DNA from: an uncultured bacterium
GTDB taxonomy: Bacteria; Cyanobacteriota; Vampirovibrionia; Gastranaerophilales; Gastranaerophilaceae
Direction of reading: 5' to 3'
Assembly: GCA_902803265.1 (NCBI GenBank)
Contig: CADCPD010000058.1
Coordinates: forward strand, 1 to 14,962
Length of the DNA: 14,962 bases
Positions 1 through 6,553 of this stretch are shown here, piece after piece. Below the pieces are notes generated by a model. That model worked only from the letters and a program-made list of their open reading frames with translations. It was not told the origin of the DNA and did no database searches. Position numbers and translations under genes: made by a program. How positions within the stretch are numbered: the first letter of the stretch is position 1; every line of letters starts with the position of its first letter.

Positions 1-291
1 ACCTATCAAAACTTCAAATGCGGTAGCCTGCCTGTAGTCGCTTTGAATTGAACGACGAGATATAGGAACTTGCAAATTTCTTGCTCGTCTTATTAATTCA
101 AGTTCTTGTTCGTTTAATAACGGTTCTATTATACGTAATGCTTCTGCTTGATATGATGCATTCACCTTTTTTGTCGTTAATTTATGAAGTTCCTTTGTGT
201 TTTGAGTTAAAAATATTGTTTTTTCACGAATTTTTAACTCCCAAACCGCATCCCCTAAATGAGCATAATTTCTTAAGTTTAAATCTTCCAT
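1..291 (-). CDS. mrnC: Mini-ribonuclease III (MrnC), 5' part only, runs off the left edge
   Basis: Reading the minus strand from an ATG at 291-289 gives 97 codons open to the window edge. The product begins MEDLNLRNYAHLGDAVWELK and continues with LHKLTTKKVNASYQAEAL, a run RRARN, and near the edge ATAFEVLIG. This is the layout of mini-RNase III, a dimeric enzyme with an RNase III catalytic domain but no dsRNA-binding domain, which in Bacillus matures 23S rRNA. The LGDA motif holds the expected catalytic Asp (D14). The family is about 120-145 residues, so roughly a quarter to a third is missing beyond position 1. There is no clear Shine-Dalgarno; a -10-like TAAAAT ends 6 nt before the ATG, so the mRNA may be leaderless. 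It is divergent from the LTxxQ gene at 359. The plus-strand frame over this region is only its antisense shadow. Confidence 0.88.
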   Translation of the reverse strand, partial: MEDLNLRNYAHLGDAVWELKIREKTIFLTQNTKELHKLTTKKVNASYQAEALRIIEPLLNEQELELIRRARNLQVPISRRSIQSDYRQATAFEVLIG

Positions 292-297
292 TGTTTA

Positions 298-303
298 ATT
301 TTA
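298..303 (-). promoter_or_regulatory. -10-like box of mrnC, 6 nt from the start codon
   Basis: On the minus strand the sequence reads TGATAAAAT-TAAACA-ATG: a TG-extended hexamer TAAAAT followed by exactly 6 nt and the start codon. Transcription would begin at or next to the A of ATG. No good -35 was seen. The assignment rests on position and on similar arrangements elsewhere in the window. Confidence 0.45.
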
Positions 304-323
304 TCACATTTTAAAATTTTGGC

Positions 324-352
324 TTGAATTGTTAAAAAATTTATTGGATAAT
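324..352 (+). promoter_or_regulatory. Promoter of the LTxxQ protein gene, leaderless arrangement
   Basis: TTGAAT (324-329), a 17-nt spacer and GATAAT (347-352) form a reasonable sigma70-type promoter. The chosen ATG begins at 359, so only 6 nt separate the -10 from the start codon and the transcript would start at or beside the AUG. This also argues against the upstream TTG/ATG-like start at 329, which would lie inside the promoter. Confidence 0.5.
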
Positions 353-358
353 CAATTT

Positions 359-805
359 ATGAAAAAATGGCTATTAATACTATGTTTACTATTTTTTTCA
401 GCATTAAACTGTTTTGCTGAAAATTTGAATTCAGACATATATTTATTTTGCAACAATACAGGCATAGATAAATACAAATATGATATATTGATGGTTCAAG
501 AACTCATTGTAAATGATTTACAACTTACAAAAGAACAGCGCAAAGATTTGGAAAACATATTTAATCTTTATATAGACGATTATTCTGTATTGGCAAACGA
601 TTTAGCCGAAAATAAAGAAGTTTATAAAAAAATGAAAAGTGACAAAACATCTTTTGGAGTAAAAAGAAAGCAAAAAAGAAAAATTAACGATATAAAAAAA
701 GAAGTAAATAAATTACAAAACAAGATAATAAAAGAAACCTCAGGTATTTTAACTTCACAGCAAAAATCAAAATACAAAACTGTTATGAAAAGTGTTTTTA
801 AATAA
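359..805 (+). CDS. Small secreted LTxxQ (Spy/CpxP-like) protein
   Basis: The 148-residue product has a Sec signal peptide at residues 1-20 (MKK, a hydrophobic core LLILCLLFFSAL, then NCFA before the probable cleavage site), so it should be exported to the periplasm. Two LTxxQ motifs are present, LTKEQ at 56-60 and LTSQQ at 131-135, at the two ends of a Lys/Glu-rich helical region. This is the hallmark of the Spy/CpxP fold, whose known members are ATP-independent periplasmic chaperones or envelope-stress sensors. The start at 359 is preferred over the frame's first possible start at 329, because only this one begins directly with the signal peptide and the earlier one falls in the promoter. 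No Shine-Dalgarno is visible. It converges on the gene ending at 809 with 3 nt between the stops. Family membership is fairly secure; the exact role is not known. Confidence 0.72.
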   Translation: MKKWLLILCLLFFSALNCFAENLNSDIYLFCNNTGIDKYKYDILMVQELIVNDLQLTKEQRKDLENIFNLYIDDYSVLANDLAENKEVYKKMKSDKTSFGVKRKQKRKINDIKKEVNKLQNKIIKETSGILTSQQKSKYKTVMKSVFK

Positions 806-817
806 ACCTTAGTTTAT
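802..817. other. Inverted repeat spanning both convergent stop codons
   Basis: ATAAAC (802-807), loop CTTA (808-811) and GTTTAT (812-817) form a 6-bp stem containing the ends of both convergent genes. It may be a weak bidirectional stop for transcription, but it is A+T-rich and lacks a good U-tract, so this is uncertain. Confidence 0.25.
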
Positions 818-1558
818 CAAGAATCTTGTTTTAAAATCAGAAAAATCTTTTTGAATAGGACCATCGACAAAATTTAAAATATTTCCGCCATGTATAATCT
901 GAGCCCACATAGGTTTTGTTTTTATCATATATACAGGACCTGCTTGATTTATCCTATCATGTCCTATCATTCTTACTGTTTTTAAGTCTTCCCATCTTTC
1001 AACTCTTGAACAAAACGGATTTCTTCTAAATTTTTGATAATGAACTTCATCCTTAATTTCATCATATATATACCCATATATAAAATCTAAAAAATAACCT
1101 TTTTTTGTTTCATAAATGTTCTGTTGTATATTTTCTATATAATCAACAGAAAAACAATCATCACCATCTAATCTTGTAGTTACTAAATATTTTCTTGGTT
1201 CAATACATTCTTTCACTATTTCTGCTAAACTATTACAATATTTTTCGAATGTATCACCAAAATAAATTTTTATTTGAGGGCATAAATCTTTATATTTCAA
1301 GATTTTAGACATAAAAGGTTCTGGCGTGTCCTTATGAAAAAAGCATAACCATATAAAATTTTTATTAGTCTGTTTAATCATTGTTTTTAAGCAATAATTT
1401 TCAAAAAGTTCAAATCTTTTTTTTAACCAATCAATGTTTTTATATTGACCTACCGGCACTTGAGGATAAAATGTTGCATAATCTAAATTAAAGTGAGTAA
1501 TAACCACATGTGTAAAATCAGATTGTTTTAGTTTCTTTCTAAAAAAAGGTATAAACAT
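809..1558 (-). CDS. Glycosyltransferase, putative rhamnosyltransferase type (PF11316-like)
   Basis: The 249-residue product resembles the 'putative rhamnosyl transferase' family. It has an N-terminal strand THVVITHFNL (16-25), then KKRFELFENYCLKTMIKQTN (47-66), an IWLCFFHKDTPEPF block (69-82) and an acidic TTRLDGDDCFS motif (127-137) in the place of the GT-A metal/nucleotide-sugar site. It would act at the cytoplasmic membrane, adding a sugar to a surface glycan; donor and acceptor cannot be read from sequence. The frame opens at a TTG at 1573, but I prefer the ATG at 1558, which has GGAAAT about 9 nt upstream. It has its own near-consensus promoter at 1620-1648, so it need not depend on the GT2 gene before it. 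It converges on the LTxxQ gene with a 3-nt gap. Confidence 0.72.
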   Translation of the reverse strand: MFIPFFRKKLKQSDFTHVVITHFNLDYATFYPQVPVGQYKNIDWLKKRFELFENYCLKTMIKQTNKNFIWLCFFHKDTPEPFMSKILKYKDLCPQIKIYFGDTFEKYCNSLAEIVKECIEPRKYLVTTRLDGDDCFSVDYIENIQQNIYETKKGYFLDFIYGYIYDEIKDEVHYQKFRRNPFCSRVERWEDLKTVRMIGHDRINQAGPVYMIKTKPMWAQIIHGGNILNFVDGPIQKDFSDFKTRFLIN

Positions 1559-1619
1559 TTTTATTATTTCCAAAATTGCAGCAAAAGCTCTATAACAATT
1601 AACATAAAATGTTAGAGAA

Positions 1620-1648
1620 ATTATAAATTGATTAATTTTTTAAGTCAA
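1620..1648 (-). promoter_or_regulatory. Near-consensus sigma70-type promoter for the PF11316-like glycosyltransferase
   Basis: On the minus strand, TTGACT (1648-1643), a spacer of exactly 17 nt and TATAAT (1625-1620) give the best promoter in the window. Expected transcription start is near 1613, leaving a leader of about 55 nt before the ATG at 1558. The leader begins with a small AACAT-TTT-ATGTT inverted repeat. The promoter lies in the 100-nt gap after the GT2 stop codon. Confidence 0.7.
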
Positions 1649-1673
1649 TAATACGTCGCCATTCCTAACATGT

Positions 1674-2705
1674 TTAATTTAATAAAAAACTTATATTTTT
1701 GAAAGCACGATTGTAGTTTCTTAGTTTGTATCTTAATGATGTATTTAATCCGAGAGTTAGAATTACTAACAACGTGTATTCAAAACATTGCTTACGAAGT
1801 TTTTTCACATTAAATAAAATTTGTTTATCTTTTTTACTTAAAATGCTTAACGGCTCATTATTTAAAAAATCTTTTATTAAAATAAGGACTTTTTCAGAAA
1901 TTTGAAACGTCATTTCATATTTTACGCTGTCAATAATTCTTGAAAGATAAAGCTTTTTATATTGTTCAAAAAGTCCTCTGGCACAAAATTCATCATAAAT
2001 TTCTTTATATACTTTTAAAGAACTTTCTAATCTTTGTTCTCTATTTTTTGAACCTGAGCCTGATATTTGATATCTGTATGTTGATAAATTTTCATCTACA
2101 ATTGATATTTTGTCAGCTATACACATTGATACCATATAAAATTTTAAATCATTAATAATTCTGGTTTCTGAATATTTAAGATTATTTTTTCTTATAAAAT
2201 CTACCTTGTATAATTTGTTACAAGGACCCGGATTTATTATTTGAAATATATTTTCTATATCTTTAACGGAAAAAGTTTCTGTCTTTGGAATTTTTCTCAT
2301 ATCAAGACCTTTACCACCTGAAATTCTTCCCGTTAATATATCACAACGTTTAAACTTACAAATTGTTATATCAGCATCGGTTTTCTTGGCTTTGGTATAT
2401 AATTTTTCCACCATATCTTTCTCATAAATATCATCTGCATCAATACAAATTACATATTCACCTTGAGCATTTTCGATACCGGTATTTCTTGCTATTCCCC
2501 CGCCTTGATTTTCCTGATAGATATATTTTATTCTATCATCATCGCTAATATACTTTTTTATAATTCTTCCGGTATCATCGGTTGAACCATCATCAACAAA
2601 TATTATTTCAATGTCTTTTAGAGTTTGGTTCTTTAAATATAAAATTAATTCATCTATATATTCATCGCTATCATAACAAGGAACTACAACAGAAACTTTT
2701 GGCAT
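1674..2705 (-). CDS. Family 2 glycosyltransferase
   Basis: The 343-residue product starts with a classic GT2 GT-A domain: VSVVVPCYDSDEYID (4-18), the nucleotide-binding IIFVDDGSTDDTG (34-46), QGGGIARNTGIENAQGEYV (67-85) and the metal-binding CIDADD (87-92). Residues from about 210 on are a helical, Lys-rich C-terminal region with a hydrophobic stretch near 310-325 and a basic tail, suggesting membrane association. It transfers a sugar from a nucleotide-activated donor to a growing surface glycan; specificity is unknown. ATG 2705 lies 6 nt after the stop of the dehydrogenase-like gene. An AGGAAGT Shine-Dalgarno-like element overlaps that stop, so the two are probably co-transcribed and translationally coupled. 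Confidence 0.88.
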   Translation of the reverse strand: MPKVSVVVPCYDSDEYIDELILYLKNQTLKDIEIIFVDDGSTDDTGRIIKKYISDDDRIKYIYQENQGGGIARNTGIENAQGEYVICIDADDIYEKDMVEKLYTKAKKTDADITICKFKRCDILTGRISGGKGLDMRKIPKTETFSVKDIENIFQIINPGPCNKLYKVDFIRKNNLKYSETRIINDLKFYMVSMCIADKISIVDENLSTYRYQISGSGSKNREQRLESSLKVYKEIYDEFCARGLFEQYKKLYLSRIIDSVKYEMTFQISEKVLILIKDFLNNEPLSILSKKDKQILFNVKKLRKQCFEYTLLVILTLGLNTSLRYKLRNYNRAFKNISFLLN

Positions 2706-2711
2706 AACGAG

Positions 2712-3455
2712 CTACTTCCTATATTCATCGTTAGCTTCTTTAATAACGGACAAAATATCATGTAATTTGCTGCCTTTAACAAATTCCGTAAATGATTTAA
2801 CATCTTTTGAAAAACATTTCCCGCCATAACCGAATTTACCGTCAGGACCTGGAACTGATGTGTGTGGTGCGTTTATATAACCGCTTGATAGTGTTCCTTT
2901 TTTTACATTTTCATAATTACAATTATATTTTTGACAAAGTTCGTATATGCCGTTGAAAAAAGTAACCTTCACTGCGCCAAAAACATTATGAGAATACTTT
3001 GTAATTTCAGCTTCAAGATTATTCATTTCTATATAATGTTTACCTTTAAATATTTTAGATAAAAGTTCAATTTCACCTGTAAATATCATCGGCTGATTAC
3101 AAAAATCTTCATATGCTGTTCGTTCAGTCAACATTTCAGGCATAAAATATATTTGTTTATTGAATTCTTTGCTTAAATTATCACAAGTTCCCGGCAACAC
3201 AGTTGTTCTTATAAAAATTGGTTTGTTTGGAAGATTTGTTATTATAGATTTTAATAAAGTTAAATCCTGAGTACCATCAGACTCAGTAGGGATATGAATA
3301 CTTATAAAAACAATATCTGCATTTGATAAATCATCATTAAAACCTTTTGGAGAATCAGAAATTAAAATATTACAGTCAGAATTATTTTCTTCCAACCATC
3401 TTTTCATCACTCCACCAATAACACCGCAGCCTACTATTCCTACATTTATTTTCAT
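2712..3455 (-). CDS. Short UDP-glucose/GDP-mannose dehydrogenase-like protein
   Basis: The 247-residue product has the first two of the three domains of nucleotide-sugar 6-dehydrogenases. The N-terminal Rossmann fold has GIVGCGVIGG (6-15). Then come RTTVLPGT (83-90), the substrate-pocket PEMLTER (106-112), the conserved Lys/Asn pair in ITKYSHNVFG (K153, N157) and the GGKCFSKD motif with the catalytic Cys at C214. Family members run to about 390-450 residues because of a C-terminal nucleotide-sugar-binding domain. This protein stops right after the central domain, at a TAG that overlaps the next gene's ribosome site, so the end looks natural and not like a recent frameshift. The full catalytic set suggests an NAD-dependent oxidoreductase, but the missing domain makes UDP-sugar oxidation uncertain. 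A GGGGGT element upstream may be its ribosome site. Confidence 0.78.
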   Translation of the reverse strand: MKINVGIVGCGVIGGVMKRWLEENNSDCNILISDSPKGFNDDLSNADIVFISIHIPTESDGTQDLTLLKSIITNLPNKPIFIRTTVLPGTCDNLSKEFNKQIYFMPEMLTERTAYEDFCNQPMIFTGEIELLSKIFKGKHYIEMNNLEAEITKYSHNVFGAVKVTFFNGIYELCQKYNCNYENVKKGTLSSGYINAPHTSVPGPDGKFGYGGKCFSKDVKSFTEFVKGSKLHDILSVIKEANDEYRK

Positions 3456-3478
3456 AAGCTATACCCCCAAAATAGGAT

Positions 3479-3484
3479 ATTATA
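3479..3484 (-). promoter_or_regulatory. Probable -10 box for the dehydrogenase/GT2 pair
   Basis: A perfect TATAAT on the minus strand lies 23 nt upstream of the ATG at 3455, giving an expected leader of about 17 nt that contains the GGGGGT element. I see no good -35 at the usual spacing. Confidence 0.45.
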
Positions 3485-3704
3485 TGAAAATATTATTCTT
3501 AGTTTTAAACATAATTCCAAAATATATTTCCTTAAATAATTCAAAAATAGCAGAATTAAAACTCTTTTTTCTACATACTTTTATTTTCAAGAATTTAACC
3601 AAATTATTATATTATAAGTAAGGAAATAACTATATACAATGTAATACTATATTTTAGACAAATACATAAAACATCATAATAAACATGAAAGGTTAATTTT
3701 TTAT

Positions 3705-3735
3705 TTAAAAACAACACTTAAACCAATATTTAAGT
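3705..3735 (-). terminator. Possible intrinsic terminator after the GT9 gene
   Basis: ACTTAAA (3716-3722) and TTTAAGT (3729-3735) form a perfect 7-bp stem with a 6-nt loop. On the minus strand a GTTGTTTTT run follows a few bases later. It lies about 50 nt past the stop of the gene ending at 3784. The stem is A+T-rich, so it would be a weak terminator. Confidence 0.35.
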
Positions 3736-3783
3736 ATAAATAAAAAAATCAATTGATATTTAATAGCCTACATCCTCAACATT

Positions 3784-4791
3784 TTACAGCAAATTATTAT
3801 CTTTAATTATTTTTAATATGTCTTCCGGATGTATTGATTTCATACAAGGCGTAACCTTTTCACCTTCTTCTAATAATTTGCAGACTTTTTGTCCACATCC
3901 CTTGCATTCAATATTTGGTTCTGCCACATAACTTTGAATACAATATGGTTTTACTGTTTCTGCTGCCATAGAACCCAATATAGCCAAAACCTTTATATCA
4001 AGGGCAGAAGCTATATGCAACGGACCAGTATCACCGGATATAAATAAATCACTTAATGCATATAATGCTGTACTTTCTATCAATTCCATTTTTCCTGTTA
4101 AAATTACGGAATTTTTAATTGCCTCATACTGTTTATGCAGCTCTATTTCTTTGTTTGAGCCACAAATAAATATTGTTCCGCCATATTCATTAACAATAGA
4201 ATTTCCAAGTTCTTTCCAATAATTATCTTCCCAAATACGACCTTGTCTGTCTAAATCGTTTGCTCCGCCGGGATTAAAAATAATCCAAGGTCGGGGATAG
4301 TTCTTAAATTGCTCCTGAATTTTGTTTTTCAATTCATCTTTAACAAATATTCTTAAGCTTTTTGGTTTTTCTATTTCACCAAAATTGTCTACTGCTGTAT
4401 TATAAAAGCAATCTACCGCATGAACTCTGTTTTTGTTTCGTCTGATTATTTGTTTTGGAAACATAAAAAACATCATTATGTAATTTCTTATAGAATTACT
4501 TAACGGAAATACAGCATCATATCTTTGAAACATCAGACTTAATCCTTTAAAAATAAGATAAGGATAGTCATTTGCTCTATGACCTGTAAACCATATTACT
4601 TTATCAATATCGGGATTATTTTCTAATAAAGGCGTGATAAAATCAGAAGTCATAAAATGCACTATGCAGTTAGGATCAGCTCTTTTAATTGATTGAGCAA
4701 GCATTGTGGAATGTATTACATCTCCAATTGCACCCAACTTTATTATCAAAACTTTTTTTAACTTCTTTTTCTCTTCCATTAAAACGCTCAT
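3784..4791 (-). CDS. GT9 glycosyltransferase, ADP-heptose:LPS heptosyltransferase family
   Basis: The 335-residue product has both halves of a GT-B heptosyltransferase: the N-terminal VLIIKLGAIGDVIHSTML (14-31), where the conserved Asp follows the glycine turn, and a C-terminal donor site around NPGGAND and LFISGDTGPLHIASALDIKV. It ends with a cysteine cluster CKGCGQKVC...C, seen in many GT9 members (typically CSPC...C). Enzymes of this family add heptose or another sugar to LPS core from ADP-heptose at the inner membrane. The start could be the ATG at 4791 or the fifth codon (also ATG). A strong TATAAT lies 19 nt upstream of 4791, leaving a short leader of about 12 nt without a Shine-Dalgarno. 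It is a single-gene unit, divergent from the MuF-type gene. Donor specificity is not deducible. Confidence 0.85.
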   Translation of the reverse strand: MSVLMEEKKKLKKVLIIKLGAIGDVIHSTMLAQSIKRADPNCIVHFMTSDFITPLLENNPDIDKVIWFTGHRANDYPYLIFKGLSLMFQRYDAVFPLSNSIRNYIMMFFMFPKQIIRRNKNRVHAVDCFYNTAVDNFGEIEKPKSLRIFVKDELKNKIQEQFKNYPRPWIIFNPGGANDLDRQGRIWEDNYWKELGNSIVNEYGGTIFICGSNKEIELHKQYEAIKNSVILTGKMELIESTALYALSDLFISGDTGPLHIASALDIKVLAILGSMAAETVKPYCIQSYVAEPNIECKGCGQKVCKLLEEGEKVTPCMKSIHPEDILKIIKDNNLL

Positions 4792-4810
4792 TTATGCTTG
4801 ATACGAATTT

Positions 4811-4816
4811 ATTATA
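4811..4816 (-). promoter_or_regulatory. Extended -10 promoter of the GT9 gene
   Basis: The minus strand reads TATGTTATAAT, a TG-extended consensus -10 whose TATAAT occupies 4816-4811. The first ATG is 19 nt downstream, giving a leader of about 12 nt. No convincing -35 was seen, which an extended -10 can tolerate. Confidence 0.55.
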
Positions 4817-4861
4817 ACATAAGTTATTTTTAAAATTTAAAAAAAAACAAGTAAAAATAAA

Positions 4862-4880
4862 TTTACAAAAAAGTTGTAAA
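4862..4880. promoter_or_regulatory. Operator-like dyad between divergent genes
   Basis: TTTACAA (4862-4868), a 5-nt spacer and TTGTAAA (4874-4880) form a perfect 7-bp inverted repeat in the 166-nt space between the GT9 gene and the MuF-type gene. The size and symmetry suit a dimeric repressor site, but no regulator is known here, and chance is possible in such A+T-rich DNA. Confidence 0.3.
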
Positions 4881-4944
4881 GAAAGGCTTATTTTCCTTTA
4901 AATCCGATGAAAAATATATAAAATTATAAAGTTGCACGATTTTT

Positions 4945-4950
4945 AGGAGA
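4945..4950 (+). promoter_or_regulatory. Strong Shine-Dalgarno of the MuF-type gene
   Basis: AGGAGA followed by 7 nt and ATG is the best ribosome-binding site in the window. It fixes the start at 4958. Most other first-of-transcript genes here lack such a site. Confidence 0.7.
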
Positions 4951-4957
4951 AACATAA

Positions 4958-6070
4958 ATGACAAACTTAAAAGACAAAATTTTTAATTTATTAAAAAATT
5001 CCGAAAATGTAGAAAATATTTTAAACGAATTATCAAAATATCGTGAGATTTTATTAAAAAACAATTCAAATCCTATTTTCAGTAATAATACTAAAAATAA
5101 AATTTTAGAAGAGTATAAAAATTTGGAAATTTTAGGTAAATCTTTGTATCGTTACAATATTTTAAAAGAAAATAATTTTACAGAGGAAGCAGAAAAAGAA
5201 AAAGCAAAAATATTAAAAGGTGGAATAAGCTATAATAACTATATTTGGAGCTCTGAGAATAATGAAAACACATGTGATGAATGTAGTTCATTAGACGGAC
5301 AAATATTCGAAACAATGGACGATGTACCTGAAAGACCTCACCCTAATTGCAAATGCACTGTAGAAATTTTTGACGGAGATATTAATATTCCAATCGAAGA
5401 TAATGAAGATGAACCTTGTGATATAATATACGAAATTGAGGCTATAATTAATGAAATAGATGCGGCAATAGAAGAAACAGAAAATTTTTCAACTGAAATT
5501 GAAACAGATATTCAAGATTTAGAAAATGATATATCACTAGTAGAAAATTTGATACAAGAAACAGAATTGATATTAGAAATTCTAATGGAAGAATATGAAA
5601 AGCACTTGCCCGATTGCGAAAATAATATAGATAATGATTATCAAGAGATGTATTCAAAAAAAACAGAATTACAAATATTACTAAAAGATATTTATGGATT
5701 ATTAACATCTGCAAATGTATTTATTAATACTATTCAAATCTTTCTTTCAAATTATATTGAGCTTTTGTATAATGCTTATATCTTAAAAGAAAAAGAAATG
5801 GATAAATTTTATCATTCAAAAGCAAATTGTGAAGCGACACAAGAACTTGGGATTATAGGAAAAGAAGTTGCAACAACTTTAAGTGATTTTAAAGAAAAAT
5901 ATGACCAATATACTTATGTTCATACTCATAAAGTAACAATTGAAGAAGCTATTGCCGATTCAGAAAGAGATCAAGCAGCAAATAAATTAGGAAGAGAAAG
6001 AGGTCGTAAATATCCATATTGTGACTGCGCAACACTTATGCATGATTTATTACCTGATTATAAAAAATAA
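4958..6070 (+). CDS. Orphan MuF-domain protein with toxin-like C-terminal domain
   Basis: The 370-residue product has three parts. Residues 1-140 end in a phage minor-head (Mu F/SPP1 gp7) motif: YIWSSENNENTCDECSSLDG (95-114), then HPNCKCTVEIF (128-138), with the C106/C109 and C131/C133 cysteine pairs and H128. Residues about 145-280 are very acidic and helical, probably coiled coil. Residues about 280-370 form a separate domain with FYHSKANCEATQ (284-295), LSDFKEKYDQ (308-317), DSERDQAANKLGRERG (334-349) and CDC near the end. To my memory this resembles C-terminal domains of Rhs-type and other polymorphic toxins; I could not check it. MuF fused to variable C-terminal effectors is a known phage-linked toxin architecture. 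No portal, terminase or capsid gene adjoins it. It may be a MuF-type toxin, a phage remnant or a domesticated protein. There is no signal peptide. Confidence 0.65.
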   Translation: MTNLKDKIFNLLKNSENVENILNELSKYREILLKNNSNPIFSNNTKNKILEEYKNLEILGKSLYRYNILKENNFTEEAEKEKAKILKGGISYNNYIWSSENNENTCDECSSLDGQIFETMDDVPERPHPNCKCTVEIFDGDINIPIEDNEDEPCDIIYEIEAIINEIDAAIEETENFSTEIETDIQDLENDISLVENLIQETELILEILMEEYEKHLPDCENNIDNDYQEMYSKKTELQILLKDIYGLLTSANVFINTIQIFLSNYIELLYNAYILKEKEMDKFYHSKANCEATQELGIIGKEVATTLSDFKEKYDQYTYVHTHKVTIEEAIADSERDQAANKLGRERGRKYPYCDCATLMHDLLPDYKK

Positions 6071-6075
6071 CATAA

Positions 6076-6414
6076 TCAATATAAAGAATTTATAATAGGT
6101 GCAGCAAAAACAAGCCATATTATTCCAAGGATAAATATTGAAATAGTATTAAAAAAAATAATTATACTATCTTTCATAGATTTATTCTTGGAAAAAGCTT
6201 TAATAAATAATGTGATAATCAGCAAAATTAAATTGATAGGCAATATTAATACTGCCATAGCAAAAGTTAATGGTAATATTATTTGTAATAATGGATTTAT
6301 CTTAAAAAAAATATAACAAAACAACAAAATCAATATTAGTGCAAGTAAACTAAAACACATTATTGACGATATAACAAAACATTTATCAGTTTTATTTAAT
6401 AATATTTTTTTCAT
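6076..6414 (-). CDS. Small hypothetical membrane protein
   Basis: The 112-residue product has about three strongly hydrophobic segments (roughly residues 14-40, 44-70 and 81-109), with short Lys-rich stretches before the first and between the second and third. I recognise no family. The frame stays open to a TTG at 6468, but that TTG is part of a perfect TTGACA, more likely the -35 of its promoter. The ATG at 6414, with GGAAAT just upstream and a GAGGAG further up, is the better start. It stops with TGA, the only gene in the window that clearly does so. It faces the MuF-type gene with 5 nt between stops. A membrane immunity protein for that putative toxin is conceivable, though the opposite orientation is not the usual toxin-immunity layout. 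Confidence 0.55.
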   Translation of the reverse strand: MKKILLNKTDKCFVISSIMCFSLLALILILLFCYIFFKINPLLQIILPLTFAMAVLILPINLILLIITLFIKAFSKNKSMKDSIIIFFNTISIFILGIIWLVFAAPIINSLY

Positions 6415-6441
6415 ATTTCCAAAATTAAACTCCTCATTAAC

Positions 6442-6468
6442 ACTATAAAATACAATAAAATTTGTCAA
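6442..6468 (-). promoter_or_regulatory. Probable promoter of the small membrane protein
   Basis: On the minus strand, a perfect TTGACA (6468-6463) is followed after 15 nt by TATAGT (6447-6442). The spacer is shorter than ideal. The leader would run about 20-25 nt to the ATG at 6414 and include GAGGAG. Confidence 0.45.
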
Positions 6469-6541
6469 TTAGCTACATGGCTAAAAATTAAAACATAGTA
6501 ATTTATTATTAAATACATTTTTTTAAAAGCTTTTATTATGA

Positions 6542-6547
6542 TACAAT
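6542..6547 (+). promoter_or_regulatory. -10-like box 6 nt before a GT9 start codon
   Basis: The sequence reads TGATACAAT-TTGTTT-ATG: a TG-extended TACAAT with exactly 6 nt to the ATG at 6554. Transcription would begin at the AUG. It rules out the TTG at 6548 as the start. Confidence 0.5.
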
Positions 6548-6553
6548 TTGTTT

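Larger units (their letters stand above)
3456..3783. other. 328-base noncoding stretch between two minus-strand genes
   Basis: No coding frame of note and no RNA gene recognised. It is very A+T-rich. Near the dehydrogenase gene it holds the -10 box at 3479-3484, and near the GT9 gene a hairpin at 3716-3735 that may end the GT9 transcript. The middle (about 3500-3700) shows nothing I can assign. Confidence 0.6.

Noticed and set aside
81..314. Plus-strand open frame of 77 codons at the left edge
   Set aside because: It is antisense to the clear mrnC reading frame, has low-complexity hydrophobic content and no start signal.
1649..1672. Tiny minus-strand frame of 8 codons (MLGMATYY) before the promoter at 1620-1648
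   Set aside because: It lies upstream of the promoter, has its AGGA directly against a start codon, and is too short to separate from chance.
4958..6070. A full prophage around the MuF-type gene
   Set aside because: No portal, terminase, capsid, tail, integrase or attachment-site repeat was seen; both sides are surface-glycan or unrelated genes.
6414..6468. TTG start at 6468 for the membrane protein
   Set aside because: The TTG is the first part of a perfect TTGACA -35 element, and the added 18 residues are unlike the rest of the protein; the ATG at 6414 is better placed.
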